Positions 1 through 8,715 of a stretch of DNA of 64,000 nt are shown here, in pieces. Within the stretch, counting starts at the first letter, position 1. Each line of letters begins with the position of its first letter. Source of the DNA: Thauera chlorobenzoica (GTDB taxonomy: Bacteria > Pseudomonadota > Gammaproteobacteria > Burkholderiales > Rhodocyclaceae); the NCBI RefSeq assembly GCF_001922305.1, contig NZ_CP018839.1:2976001-3040000 (forward strand), written 5' to 3'. The notes under the pieces are model-generated. The model saw only the letters and a program-made list of their open reading frames with translations. It did not search any database and had not been told where the DNA came from. Both the position numbers and the translations under genes were made by a program.

Positions 1-416
1 CGGGCGGTGGCAAGCTTCGTCCCCATTTCCAGACGGTAGGCCTGCATCAGGTCGAGCGGGCGGAGCACGCCATACAGCCCGGAGAGGATGCGCAGATGGT
101 CCTGTGCCCAGGCCAGGTCCGCCTCCGACAGGCTGGCGGCATCGAGGCCTTCATAGACATCGCCGTTGAAGGCGAGCACCGCCTGCTTGGCGTTGTCCGG
201 GGTGAAGGGGCGCGACCAGCTCGCATAGCGGGCGACGTTGAGGCTGGCGAGCGCATCGGAGAGCGACATCAGCTCGGCGACCTGGGCCGGCGAGCGCTCG
301 CGCAGCACCTCGATCAGTTCGGCGGCATCATCGAGGAAATCGGGCTGGGTAAAGCACGCCGTCGTCGGCGGGGTCTGGTAGTCGAGTGCCTTGGCGGGAG
401 AGAGGACGAGGATCAT
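1..416 (-). CDS. yaaA: Peroxide stress protein YaaA (DUF328/UPF0246), 5' part only
   Basis: The minus strand reads from an ATG at 416 to the left edge without a stop, giving the first 138 or so residues. The protein opens [17 protein letters not shown], which matches the N-terminal signature of the YaaA family (E. coli starts MLILISPAKTLDYQSP), and later contains a leucine-rich stretch ending in [19 protein letters not shown], also typical. Family members lower intracellular free iron during hydrogen peroxide stress and bind DNA; the protein is cytoplasmic. The C-terminal half lies outside the window. The acyltransferase gene lies 134 bp upstream on the same strand. Identity is confident; the function is from the family only. 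Confidence 0.88.
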   Translation of the reverse strand, partial: MILVLSPAKALDYQTPPTTACFTQPDFLDDAAELIEVLRERSPAQVAELMSLSDALASLNVARYASWSRPFTPDNAKQAVLAFNGDVYEGLDAASLSEADLAWAQDHLRILSGLYGVLRPLDLMQAYRLEMGTKLATA

Positions 417-468
417 GGGTTCCGTGGCGAAGGGAAAGGCAGCGAGAAAGGGCAGTGGATACGGGCGG

Positions 469-513
469 CGGCAATGTGGAAGACGGCAATGCGGACGACG
501 GTAATGTTAACGC
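469..513. repeat. Three imperfect 15-bp tandem copies
   Basis: Three consecutive 15-bp units start CGGCAATG, CGGCAATG and CGGTAATG at 469, 484 and 499. The third copy is degenerate in its second half. They lie in the 134-bp gap between the acyltransferase and yaaA, where the yaaA promoter would be expected. No function can be assigned. Confidence 0.45.
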
Positions 514-550
514 GAATCGCGCACGGCCCCCTGCGCGCACGCCCCGGCGC

Positions 551-1699
551 TCACCCGGCGCGGCGGAACGGCAGATGGCGTGCCGCATCGTCGCGGTAGG
601 CGGCGACGCCGGCCGCCTGGCGGGCGAGGTGGGGGGCGACGATGCGCCGGATCGCGGGGTCCGGAATCCAGTGCGCGGAGCGCACCCGCTGCGGCACGAA
701 GCCGCGGGCGATCTTGTGCTCGCCGCCGGCGCCGGGCTCGAAACGCACGAGCCCCTCGCGCAGGCAGTAGTCGATGCCGCGATAGAAGCACAGCTCGAAG
801 TGCAGGCTGTCGACCGCGCGGCTCGCCCCCCAGTAACGGCCGAACAGGGTGTCGGCGCTGCGAAAGCACAGCGACAGCGCGACCGGAACCTCGCCGTCGG
901 CGGCGGTAAACACCACCATCCGCTCGTCCAGCGCCGCGGCCAGGGCCGCCAGGCATTCGGCGCTGAACGCGGCGTGGTTGCCGAAGCGCTCGAACGTCGA
1001 CCGGTACAGCGCATGCAGCGCCGGCCACTCGTCGGCGCGGATCTCACCGCCGTGGCGCACCTCGATGCGCAGCCCGGACTGGGCCGCACGCCGCCGCTCG
1101 GCGCGCACCTTGCGGCGCTTCTCGGCGGAGAAGGACTGGAGGAAACCGTCGAAATCGCCGAAGCCGGCATCCGCCCAGTGGAACTGCACGTCGTGCGACA
1201 CGAGCAGGCCGGCCGCTTCGAGGGTGGCGACATCGTCCGCTGCGGCGAGGGCGACGTGCCAGCTCGACCAGCCCTGCCCGGCAACCAGCGCCTGCGCCGC
1301 GCGGATCAGCGCGCGGCGCACCGCACCGGCGTCGGCACTGCGCGGCGCAACCAGCAGCCTCGGCCCCGCGACCGGCGTGTATGGCACCCCGGAGATCAGG
1401 CGCGGGTAGTAGTCCCGCCCGAAGCTCTCCCATACCGGACGCCAGCTCCAGTCGTAGATGAAGTCGCCGTGCGAATGCGATTTCAGGTACAGCGGCAGCA
1501 GGCCGACGACCCGGTTGTCCTCGGTCGCAAGCAGGTGGAGCGGCTGCCAGCCCGTCTCCGGGGCGACCACGCCGCTGGCTTCGAGGATGCGCAGGAAGTC
1601 GGCATTCAGGAACGGGTCGCCGGGCGCGGCGAGCTCGCCCCAGGCCTCGGCAGGAATCCCGGCGGCGCTGCCGGCGATGCGGACGTTCGGTTCGGTCAT
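551..1699 (-). CDS. GNAT-fold / FemAB-like acyltransferase (PF04339, DUF482)
   Basis: This 382-residue protein starts at the ATG MTEPNVRIAG; longer in-frame extensions upstream look non-coding. The C-terminal half has the family hallmarks: a basic stretch SAEKRRKVRAERRRA (about 195-210), GGEHKIARGFVPQ near residue 325 and a following SAHWI. These are the usual motifs of the DUF482 / peptidoglycan-recognition group, whose fold is two linked GNAT domains. The acyl donor and acceptor are not known for the family, so no reaction is assigned. It is divergent from bioA and upstream of yaaA on the same strand. No signal peptide is visible, so it is probably cytoplasmic. Confidence 0.8.
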   Translation of the reverse strand: MTEPNVRIAGSAAGIPAEAWGELAAPGDPFLNADFLRILEASGVVAPETGWQPLHLLATEDNRVVGLLPLYLKSHSHGDFIYDWSWRPVWESFGRDYYPRLISGVPYTPVAGPRLLVAPRSADAGAVRRALIRAAQALVAGQGWSSWHVALAAADDVATLEAAGLLVSHDVQFHWADAGFGDFDGFLQSFSAEKRRKVRAERRRAAQSGLRIEVRHGGEIRADEWPALHALYRSTFERFGNHAAFSAECLAALAAALDERMVVFTAADGEVPVALSLCFRSADTLFGRYWGASRAVDSLHFELCFYRGIDYCLREGLVRFEPGAGGEHKIARGFVPQRVRSAHWIPDPAIRRIVAPHLARQAAGVAAYRDDAARHLPFRRAG

Positions 1700-1830
1700 G
1701 GGCCTCAAAGGGTGCGGCGGAGCGGTGGCCCGATTGGACCGCACAGCGGCGAAACGTTCCAGCCCCGCCCGGCAAGGCCCGGCAGCGATTCCCGGGCCGG
1801 ATGCGCGGTGTCCGCTGCGGATGGTCCGAT

Positions 1831-1859
1831 TTGACACCTTTTCCCCGATTGCCCAACAT
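1831..1859 (+). promoter_or_regulatory. Putative sigma70 promoter of bioA
   Basis: A perfect -35 hexamer TTGACA lies at 1831-1836. After 17 bp the -10 position holds CAACAT at 1854-1859, which matches the consensus at only three positions. If used, transcription would begin near 1866, downstream of the first in-frame ATG of bioA (1858). That favours the ATG at 1897 as the true start. Confidence 0.4.
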
Positions 1860-1896
1860 GGATGCCCCTCGTTCCCGGCATCGCGCTTTTCCCCTC

Positions 1897-3243
1897 ATGC
1901 TCCGCTCCGACGATCTGCTGGCCCGCTCGCTCGCCGCCGTCTGGCACCCGTGCACGCAGATGAAGCACCACGAGGCCCTGCCCCTGGTGCCGATCGTCGG
2001 CGGCGAAGGTGCGTGGCTGATCGATGCCGACGGCCGCCGCCTGCTCGACGGCATCAGCTCGTGGTGGGTGAACCTGTTCGGGCACTGCAACCCGCGCATC
2101 AACGCCGCGCTCAAGGACCAGCTCGACACCCTGGAGCATGTGATGCTCGCCGGCTTCACCCATCCGCCGGTGGTCGAGCTGTCCGAACGCCTTGCCGCCC
2201 TCACCGGCCACCGCCTGGGCCATGCCTTCTACGCCTCGGACGGCGCCTCGGCCACCGAGATCGCGCTGAAGATGAGCGTGCACTACTGGCGCAACCACGG
2301 TGAGGCGGGCAAGAACCGTTTCCTCAGCCTGGCCGGCAGCTACCACGGCGAGACCGTCGGCGCGCTCGCGGTCACCGACGTCGCCCTGTTCCGCGACGCC
2401 TACGCGGCGCTGGTGCGCGGCGGCGGCACCGTGCCCTGCCCCGACGCCCGCCTCGCCGCGGACGGCGAACCGGCCGCCGAGGTGGCGCGGCGCGCGGCGG
2501 CGGCGCTCGAAGCCCATCTCGACGCCCACCACGCCGAGACCGCGGCGCTGATCGTCGAACCCCTGGTGCAGGGCGCCGCCGGGATGGTGATGTACGACGC
2601 CGAGTACCTGCGCCTGGCGCGCGCACTGTGCGACCGCTACCGGGTGCACCTGATCGCCGACGAGATCGCCGTCGGCTGCGGGCGCACCGGCACCTTCTTC
2701 GCCTGGGAGCAGGCCGCCGCACCCGGCGCCGGCACGGCGGGCGGCTGGCCCGACTTCCTGTGCCTGTCGAAAGGCATCTCCGGCGGCTATCTGCCGCTGT
2801 CGCTGGTGCTGAGCTCGGATGACATCTACCAGGCCTTCTACGACGAGCACACGGCGCGCGCCTTCCTCCATTCCCATTCCTACACCGGCAACCCGCTGGC
2901 CTGCCGCGCGGCGCTCGCCACCCTCGACATCTTCACCGCCGACGGCGTGATCGAAGCCAACCGCAGCCGCGCCCGCCTGCTCGGCGACGCCGTGCGCGCG
3001 CGCTTCGCCGACCACCGCGCGGTGCGCCACCTGCGCCAGTGCGGAATGATCGCGGCCTTCGACGTCGCCGGCGCCCCACCCGACTTCGCCCGCCGCTTCT
3101 TCGCTGCCGCCCTCGAACAAGGCGTGCTGCTGCGCCCGATCGGCGACACGGTGTATTTCATGCCGCCCTACATCGTCGATGCGGACGACATCGACCGCCT
3201 CGCCGATGGCGCCGCCGCCGCCCTTGCCGCGGCGCTGGCGTGA
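1897..3243 (+). CDS. bioA: Adenosylmethionine-8-amino-7-oxononanoate aminotransferase
   Basis: A 448-residue class III PLP aminotransferase that converts 7-keto-8-aminopelargonate to 7,8-diaminopelargonate with S-adenosylmethionine as amino donor (biotin synthesis). Seen: WHPCTQMK near the N terminus, [14 protein letters not shown] (about 52-65), the cofactor-aspartate motif [11 protein letters not shown] (about 255) and the PLP lysine in LSKGISGG (Lys292). SSWW and the N-terminal WHP are typical of BioA rather than of other class III enzymes. The start is chosen from alignment with the family core and the promoter position; an in-frame ATG at 1858 is the alternative, and neither has a clear ribosome site. 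First gene of bioA-F-H-C-D; bioF begins 19 bp downstream. Confidence 0.95.
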   Translation: MLRSDDLLARSLAAVWHPCTQMKHHEALPLVPIVGGEGAWLIDADGRRLLDGISSWWVNLFGHCNPRINAALKDQLDTLEHVMLAGFTHPPVVELSERLAALTGHRLGHAFYASDGASATEIALKMSVHYWRNHGEAGKNRFLSLAGSYHGETVGALAVTDVALFRDAYAALVRGGGTVPCPDARLAADGEPAAEVARRAAAALEAHLDAHHAETAALIVEPLVQGAAGMVMYDAEYLRLARALCDRYRVHLIADEIAVGCGRTGTFFAWEQAAAPGAGTAGGWPDFLCLSKGISGGYLPLSLVLSSDDIYQAFYDEHTARAFLHSHSYTGNPLACRAALATLDIFTADGVIEANRSRARLLGDAVRARFADHRAVRHLRQCGMIAAFDVAGAPPDFARRFFAAALEQGVLLRPIGDTVYFMPPYIVDADDIDRLADGAAAALAAALA

Positions 3244-3262
3244 ACGCCCGGTGGAGCCGCAC

Positions 3263-4441
3263 ATGAGCCTGCGCGACGACCTCCATGCCGGCCTCGCGGC
3301 GCTCGAGCGCGACGCCCTGCGCCGCCGCCGGCGCCGCAACACCCTGCCGTGCGCCCCGCACGCGCAGGTCGACGGCCGCGCCCTGCTTGCCTTCGGCAGC
3401 AACGACTACCTCGGCCTCGCCGCCGAGCCGGCGCTCGCCGCTGCGCTCGCCGCCGGCGCGCAGCGCTTCGGCACCGGCGCCGGAGCCTCGCACCTGGTCA
3501 CCGGCCACCACGCGGTGCACGACGAACTGGAAACCGCGCTCGCGCGTTTCGTCGGCGCCGAGCGCGCACTGTATTTTTCCACCGGCTACATGGCCAACAG
3601 CGGCGTGCTGCCGGCCCTGCTCGGACGCGGCGACGCGGTGTTCGCCGATCGCCTCAACCACGCCTCGCTGGTCGATGGGGCGCTGCTGTCGCGCGCCGAA
3701 CTGCACCGCTACCCCCACCTCGACCTCGCCGCGCTCGACACCCTGCTCGAACGCAGCAGCGCCCGCCGCAAGGCCATCGTCACCGACGCCGTGTTCAGCA
3801 TGGACGGCGACGTCGCGCCGCTGCCCGCGCTGCTCGAACGCGCCGCCCGCCACGACGCCTGGCTGATCGTGGACGATGCCCACGGTTTCGGCGTGCTCGG
3901 CCCGCAGGGACGCGGCACGGTCGCCGAAGCCGGCCTCAGCGTTCACCCCGAAGCCTGGCGCATCGTGCTGATCGGTACCCTCGGCAAGGCCGCCGGGGTG
4001 GCCGGCGCCTTCGTCGCCGGCGAGGCGACGCTCGTCGAATGGCTGCTGCAGAAGACGCGCACCTACATTTTCACCACCGGCGCCCCGCCCGCGCTCGCCC
4101 ATGCGCTGCTCGAAAGCCTGCGCCTGATCGAGGCCGGCGATGGCCGCCGCGCCCATCTGAACCGCCTGATCACCCTCTTCCGCACGCGCGCCCAGCTACA
4201 GCGCTGGCGCCTGCTACCCTCGCGCACGCCGGTCCAGCCGGTGGTGATCGGCGACAACGACGAAACCCTGGCGGTATCGGCGGCGCTGGAAGCCGCCGGC
4301 TTGTGGGTGCCGGCGATCCGCCCGCCCACCGTCCCCACCGGCAGCGCCCGGCTGCGGATCTCGCTGAGCGCAGCGCATCGCGAGGACGAGGTGATCCGCC
4401 TCGCCGACACCTTGTGCGAACTGGAAAGGCAGCTCGCATGA
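3263..4441 (+). CDS. bioF: 8-amino-7-oxononanoate synthase
   Basis: A 392-residue alpha-oxoamine synthase (PLP fold type I) that condenses pimeloyl-ACP with L-alanine, releasing CO2. Seen: [10 protein letters not shown] (about 44-53), a glycine-rich [31 protein letters not shown], the aspartate motif [11 protein letters not shown] and the Schiff-base lysine in [13 protein letters not shown] (Lys242). The ATG at 3263 follows GGTGGAG at 3250-3256 with about six bases of spacing, which fixes the start; longer readings into bioA are not supported. It follows bioA at 19 bp and is separated from bioH by a 79-bp gap carrying a palindrome. Confidence 0.95.
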   Translation: MSLRDDLHAGLAALERDALRRRRRRNTLPCAPHAQVDGRALLAFGSNDYLGLAAEPALAAALAAGAQRFGTGAGASHLVTGHHAVHDELETALARFVGAERALYFSTGYMANSGVLPALLGRGDAVFADRLNHASLVDGALLSRAELHRYPHLDLAALDTLLERSSARRKAIVTDAVFSMDGDVAPLPALLERAARHDAWLIVDDAHGFGVLGPQGRGTVAEAGLSVHPEAWRIVLIGTLGKAAGVAGAFVAGEATLVEWLLQKTRTYIFTTGAPPALAHALLESLRLIEAGDGRRAHLNRLITLFRTRAQLQRWRLLPSRTPVQPVVIGDNDETLAVSAALEAAGLWVPAIRPPTVPTGSARLRISLSAAHREDEVIRLADTLCELERQLA

Positions 4442-4463
4442 GCTCGTCCGCACGGCCGCCCGA

Positions 4464-4479
4464 AGGGAAGCGCTTCCCT
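4464..4479. repeat. Perfect 16-bp palindrome in the bioF-bioH gap
   Basis: AGGGAAGCGCTTCCCT is exactly self-complementary. It is flanked by a C-run/G-run (CCCCGGGGG) and lies between the bioF stop and the ribosome site of bioH. It could be an intergenic REP-like element or an mRNA stabiliser. There is no T-tract, so it is not a classical terminator. Confidence 0.5.
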
Positions 4480-4520
4480 CCCCGGGGGAGGTGCTCGCAT
4501 CGCGCCAGGAGGGCCGTCCG

Positions 4521-5336
4521 GTGAACCGCGTTCCCGTGTCCTCCCCGCCGCTTCCTTCCACCGCGGTTTGCGCCTCGCCGCCGTCTTCTTCCGCAGCGCT
4601 GGTGCTGCTCCATGGCTGGGCGATGTCGCCGGCGGCGTGGGCGCCGCTGCAGGCGCAGCTCGGCGCGCTGCCGACCCTGGCGCCCGCCCTGCCCGGCCAT
4701 GGCACCGGCGCGCCGCGCCCGCAGGCACCCGGACTGGCGGGGTGGTCGGATGCGCTTGCCGCCACCCTGCCGCAGGGCGCCGCAGGTGCCATCGTGGTCG
4801 GGTGGTCGCTGGGCGGGCTGCTCGCGCTCGAACTGGCCCACCGTTATCCCGAGCGTGTCGCCCGCCTGGTGCTGATCGGCGCCACTGCGCGCTTCGTCGC
4901 CGACGAGTCGGGCTCGCCCGGCCTCGACGCGGAGGTGGTGGAGGGGTTTCGCCGCGGCTTCGCGACCGACCCCGCCGCCACGCTGAAGCGCTTCATCGCC
5001 CTCCAGTGCCTGGGCGAGGCCGACCGGCGCCGCACCCTGCAGGCGGTCGGCGCCGCCCTTGCCCCGGATTCGGACCACGCCCCCCCCGACCCGGTGCTGG
5101 CCGACGGGCTGGCGATCCTCGCCGACAGCGACCTGCGCCCGCAGCTCGGCGCAATCCGCCAGCCCTGCCTGATCATCCACGGCGAGCACGACGCGCTGAT
5201 GCCCTTGGCCGCCGCGCAAGCGCTGGCCGCGGCCCTGCCCGCCGCCGAACTGCGGGTGCTCGACGGCAGCGGCCATGCCCTGCCGCTGTCGCGCCCCGCC
5301 GACTGCGCCCGGCTGATCGGGGCGTTCCTGCGATGA
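4521..5336 (+). CDS. bioH: Pimeloyl-ACP methyl ester carboxylesterase
   Basis: A 271-residue alpha/beta-hydrolase that releases the methyl ester from pimeloyl-ACP methyl ester, ending the BioC/BioH route to the pimelate moiety. Seen: the oxyanion-hole motif LLHGWAMSPAAW, the nucleophile elbow GWSLGG (Ser96), an acid in HGEHDALMP (Asp224) and the catalytic histidine in GSGHALPLS (His252), a complete triad. A GTG start at 4521 is chosen because AGGAGGG ends seven bases before it; an earlier in-frame GTG at 4491 has its G-rich tract directly abutting the codon. The stop overlaps the bioC start, and the neighbours bioF and bioC support BioH over a generic hydrolase. Confidence 0.92.
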   Translation: MNRVPVSSPPLPSTAVCASPPSSSAALVLLHGWAMSPAAWAPLQAQLGALPTLAPALPGHGTGAPRPQAPGLAGWSDALAATLPQGAAGAIVVGWSLGGLLALELAHRYPERVARLVLIGATARFVADESGSPGLDAEVVEGFRRGFATDPAATLKRFIALQCLGEADRRRTLQAVGAALAPDSDHAPPDPVLADGLAILADSDLRPQLGAIRQPCLIIHGEHDALMPLAAAQALAAALPAAELRVLDGSGHALPLSRPADCARLIGAFLR

Positions 5337-6214
5337 GCCGGCCTCAGCCCTTGCCCCCCTCCCCGGCCACGCCTGCACCCGCACACGCGCGCCGGCATGC
5401 GATCCGCACCGCCTTCGAGCGCGCCGCCGCCCGCTACGATGCCGCCGCCCATATCCAGCGCGAGACCTGCAGCCGACTGACCGCGTTCGGCACCGGCTTC
5501 GACCGCAGCCTCGCCCTCGCCCCCGGCGCCCGGGTGCTCGACGCCGGCTGCGGCACCGGCTTCGGCCTGGCCGCCCTCGACCGGCTGTGCCCCGGCACCC
5601 ACCGTATCGGCGTCGACCTCGCCCCCTCGATGCTCGCCCACGCCCGGCAGCGCGCAGGGCGAACCGACGACGTCCCGGCGGGCGATCCGGAGGCCGCGGC
5701 TTTCCTGCCGCTGTGCGCCGACCTCGAACACCTGCCGCTGGCCCGCGCCAGCCTCGCCCTGGTGTGGTCCAGCCTGGCGCTGCAGTGGTGCGCGCCGCGG
5801 GCGGCGCTGGCGGAAATCGCGCACGTGCTCGCCCCCGGCGGCCTGGCCCTGATCGCCACCCTCGGCCCGCACACCTTGCGCGAGCTGCGCGAAGCCTTCG
5901 CCGCGATCGACGAGCACCGCCACACCATCGATTTCCATGCGCCCGCGCACTGGAGTGCCGCCGCCACCGGCTGCGGCCTGCAGGTGGAAGGGGTGGAGAA
6001 TGTCGCCCTGCAGGCCTGCGCCCCCGACCTACGCCGCCTGCTCGGGGACATCAAGGCGATCGGCGCCGCCACCGTCGACGGCGAGCGCCGCCGCCGACCG
6101 CTCGGACGTGCGGCGTGGGCGAGGCTGGAAGCGCACTACGAGCGCCATCGCCGCGCCGATGCCCAGCTGCCGGCCACCTACGACCTGATCCTGCTGGCGT
6201 TGCGCAAACCCTGA
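5333..6214 (+). CDS. bioC: Malonyl-ACP O-methyltransferase
   Basis: A 293-residue class I SAM methyltransferase that methylates the free carboxyl of malonyl-ACP, so that fatty-acid enzymes can build pimeloyl-ACP. Seen: an AFERAAARYDAAAHIQ segment (about 28-43) characteristic of BioC, motif I in RVLDAGCGTGFGL (about 67-79), then LPLARASLALVWSSLALQW and ALIATLGPHTLRELREAF, also typical. Its ATG overlaps the bioH stop (4 bp, ATGA), indicating translational coupling. A proline/alanine-rich N-terminal tail of about 20 residues precedes the conserved core. Next gene is bioD after 149 bp. Confidence 0.94.
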   Translation: MSRPQPLPPSPATPAPAHARRHAIRTAFERAAARYDAAAHIQRETCSRLTAFGTGFDRSLALAPGARVLDAGCGTGFGLAALDRLCPGTHRIGVDLAPSMLAHARQRAGRTDDVPAGDPEAAAFLPLCADLEHLPLARASLALVWSSLALQWCAPRAALAEIAHVLAPGGLALIATLGPHTLRELREAFAAIDEHRHTIDFHAPAHWSAAATGCGLQVEGVENVALQACAPDLRRLLGDIKAIGAATVDGERRRRPLGRAAWARLEAHYERHRRADAQLPATYDLILLALRKP

Positions 6215-6363
6215 GCCGTGGCCGTACCTTGCCCTGCCCCCCGCCCGGGCGTACCCGCATTCCGCCCCCGAGGCACCGCCGCACCGGACCGGCGCCGCCC
6301 GGTCTCTGGCCCCCGCCTCACCCCCGCTTCCGATCCGATCGCCCAACCAAAGAGCCCGCTGTC

Positions 6364-7050
6364 ATGAGCACCGAAAAACCCGCCCGCGCCTGGTTCATCG
6401 CCGGCACCGACACCGGGATCGGCAAGACCTTCGCCACCTGCGCGCTGCTCCATGCCGCCCGCAGCCGCGGGAAAACCGCCCTCGGCATGAAGCCGGTGGC
6501 CGCCGGTGCGCTGCGGATCGGCGACGAATGGATCAACGAGGACGCCGCCGCGTTACGCGCCGCCGGCAGCTTCGACCCCGGCCTGGCGCTACTCAACCCC
6601 TGCTGCCTGCGTGAGCCGATCGCCCCCCACCTCGCCGCCGCCGAGGAAGGCGTGCACATCACGCTGGCGCCACTCCTTGCCGCCTTCGATGCGCTGCGCC
6701 GGCAGGCCGAGGTGGTGCTGGTCGAAGGCGTGGGCGGCTTTCGCGTGCCTTTTGCCGCGGATTACGACAGCGCCGACCTCGCCGTCGACCTCGGCCTGCC
6801 GCTGATCCTGGTGGTCGGCATGCGCCTGGGCTGCCTCAGCCATGCGCTGCTCACGGTCGAAGCCATCGCCCACCGCGGCCTGCCCCTGGCGGGCTGGATC
6901 GCCAACCACGTCGATCCCGCGATGCTGCGCCCGGAGCAGAACGTCGCCGCGCTGGAAGAACGCATCCCCGCACCGCTGCTGGGCCGCCTGCCCTGGTGCG
7001 CGGACGGCGACCCACGACAGGCGGCAAGCAGCCTGCGTCTGCCGGACTGA
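6364..7050 (+). CDS. bioD: Dethiobiotin synthetase
   Basis: A 228-residue ATP-dependent carboxylase closing the ureido ring of dethiobiotin from diaminopelargonate, CO2 and ATP. Seen: P-loop GTDTGIGKT (residues 14-22), MKPVAAGALR with the substrate-binding lysine, and VEGVGGFRVPF. Length fits the family (about 225). It is the last gene of the cluster. Biotin synthase (bioB) is absent from the window and must be elsewhere. The 149 bp upstream are C-rich without a recognisable promoter. Confidence 0.95.
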   Translation: MSTEKPARAWFIAGTDTGIGKTFATCALLHAARSRGKTALGMKPVAAGALRIGDEWINEDAAALRAAGSFDPGLALLNPCCLREPIAPHLAAAEEGVHITLAPLLAAFDALRRQAEVVLVEGVGGFRVPFAADYDSADLAVDLGLPLILVVGMRLGCLSHALLTVEAIAHRGLPLAGWIANHVDPAMLRPEQNVAALEERIPAPLLGRLPWCADGDPRQAASSLRLPD

Positions 7051-7112
7051 CGGGAGGCCATTGCCGAAGCCCTGCTGCAGCGTCGCCACCAGCCGGTACA
7101 GCGGCCGGTGCA

Positions 7113-7192
7113 GTGGTCGGGTGTGGTTGGGTGTGGTTGGGTGTGGTTGGGTGCGGTTGGGTGCGGTTGGGTGCGGTTGGGTGCGGTCGGTG
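7113..7192. repeat. G-rich 10-bp tandem repeat array
   Basis: Seven perfect-register decamers run from 7121 to 7190: three copies of GTGTGGTTGG, three of GTGCGGTTGG and one GTGCGGTCGG, with a partial copy before them. The array is in the 223-bp gap after bioD. Each unit carries two GG pairs on the plus strand, so two-tetrad G-quadruplexes are possible. The array faces the 3' ends of both neighbouring genes. Confidence 0.9.
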
Positions 7193-7273
7193 TGCCCGGC
7201 ATGGCCCAGGCCGCAGCTGCAGTCGGGGCACGCTCAGGCGGCAAGCCCGGTTTCGACCCGCAAGACGGGGGAA

Positions 7274-8080
7274 TCAGCCGGGAACGCGGTCGCGCAGCAC
7301 CGTGCGCTGGCGGCGCTGTTCGAACAGGCATACGGCGACCGCGGCGCCGACGTTGAGCGATTCGATGCCGCCCGCCATCGGGATCAGCACGCGCTGGTCG
7401 GCGGCGGCGAGCAGCGCGGGCGACAGCCCCTGGCCTTCGGCGCCGAACAGCCAGGCGACGGGGCCGGCGAGATCGAGCGCATACAGCGGCCGGGCGCCCT
7501 CGCCCAGCGCCGTCGCCAGGCGGCGGCCGGGATAGGCGGTGAGTCGGGATATGGCGTCGGTGTGCTCTTCGATCCGCAGCATGAACTGCGCCCCCATCCC
7601 CGCGCGCAAGGCCCGCGGTGACCAGGCCTGGGTGCAGCCCGCGGTGAGCAGCGCGTGGCCGATGCCAGCCGCCGCCGCGGTGCGCAGGATGGTGCCGAGG
7701 TTGCCCGGGTCCTGCACCCCGTCGAGCACGATGAGATCCCCGCCCAGCGCCGGTGGCGGCACGGCGGGCGGCAGGTCGATCACGGCGAGCAGCCCGGAAG
7801 GGGCGTCGACCGGGCTGACATGGGCGAACAGCGTGTCGGTGAGCAGGATGCGCTCGGCAGCGGACGGCGCGCGCTCGAGCAGGGCGCGATGCTCGGCACG
7901 CAGCAAGCCGGATTCGGACACGATCAGGGCCTTCAGCGGCCAGCGCGCGGCGAGCGCAGCATCGACGAGATGGGCACCGTCGAGCACGGTCTCACCGGAC
8001 TTGCGCCGCTCGCGCGCCGAGTGAGCGAGCGCGTGCAGGCGCTTGACCGTGGGGTTGTCGCGGGCGCGGATCGCCTTCAC
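7274..8080 (-). CDS. TrmH-family (SPOUT) RNA 2'-O-methyltransferase
   Basis: A 268-residue SpoU/TrmH protein. Seen: an N-terminal substrate-binding domain beginning [18 protein letters not shown]; the three SPOUT motifs are [17 protein letters not shown] (motif 1), [11 protein letters not shown] (motif 2) and [18 protein letters not shown] (motif 3, knot and SAM binding). Domain order resembles the 23S rRNA methyltransferase/TsnR-like branch, but the substrate cannot be set from sequence, so no symbol is given. The GTG start at 8080 overlaps the rnhB stop by 4 bp. It is the last gene of the lpx cluster. Confidence 0.85.
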   Translation of the reverse strand: MKAIRARDNPTVKRLHALAHSARERRKSGETVLDGAHLVDAALAARWPLKALIVSESGLLRAEHRALLERAPSAAERILLTDTLFAHVSPVDAPSGLLAVIDLPPAVPPPALGGDLIVLDGVQDPGNLGTILRTAAAAGIGHALLTAGCTQAWSPRALRAGMGAQFMLRIEEHTDAISRLTAYPGRRLATALGEGARPLYALDLAGPVAWLFGAEGQGLSPALLAAADQRVLIPMAGGIESLNVGAAVAVCLFEQRRQRTVLRDRVPG

Positions 8081-8715
8081 GGTGCCGGCGGGCTTCCCAG
8101 CAGCTTGCGCACCGGGGCGAAGCTGCGGCGGTAGAAGTCGGCGACGCCGTGCGCCTGCAGCGCGGCGAGGTGGGCCGCGGTGGGATAGCCCTTGTGCGCG
8201 GCGAGGCCATATTGCGGCCATTGCGCGTCGAGCGTGCGCATCGCCGCATCGCGTGCGGTCTTGGCCAGGATGGAGGCGGCCGAGATCGCCGGTTCGGTGG
8301 CGTCGCCCTTGACGATCGCACGCGCCGGGTACGGCAGCGCCGGGCAGCGGTTGCCGTCGATCCGGACTTCGCCGGGGGCGCCGCAGCGCCCCAGGTCGAG
8401 TGCCATCACCGCGCGCTGCATCGCCAGCAAGGTGGCGTGGAGGATGTTCAGGCGGTCGATCTCCTCGACGCTGGCTTCGGCCACCGCCCACGCCAGGGCG
8501 TGCGTGCGGATCAGCGGCGCGAGGCGGTCGCGGGCGGCTTCGCTGAGCTTTTTCGAATCGGCGAGGCCGGCGATCGGGCGCGCCGGATCGAGGATCACCG
8601 CGGCGGCGACCACCGGTCCGCACAGCGGCCCGCGGCCGGCTTCGTCGACGCCGCAGACGAGCACGGGCGCCTGGCCGGCGGCCGGCGGATCCGGAGCGAA
8701 CAGATCCCGGGTCAT
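8077..8715 (-). CDS. rnhB: Ribonuclease HII
   Basis: A 212-residue RNase HII that cleaves the RNA strand of RNA-DNA hybrids and starts removal of single ribonucleotides from DNA. Seen: the metal-binding signature [19 protein letters not shown] near residue 20, [15 protein letters not shown] and later [11 protein letters not shown] with the catalytic aspartate. Its ATG overlaps the lpxB stop (ATGA at 8712-8715), and its own stop overlaps the methyltransferase start, so three genes are tightly coupled. The lpxB-rnhB order is common in proteobacteria. Confidence 0.95.
   Translation of the reverse strand: MTRDLFAPDPPAAGQAPVLVCGVDEAGRGPLCGPVVAAAVILDPARPIAGLADSKKLSEAARDRLAPLIRTHALAWAVAEASVEEIDRLNILHATLLAMQRAVMALDLGRCGAPGEVRIDGNRCPALPYPARAIVKGDATEPAISAASILAKTARDAAMRTLDAQWPQYGLAAHKGYPTAAHLAALQAHGVADFYRRSFAPVRKLLGSPPAP

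Noticed and set aside
7113..7192. Possible CRISPR or iteron array
   Set aside because: Ten-base units without spacers, no cas or replication gene near; a simple G-rich tandem repeat fits better.
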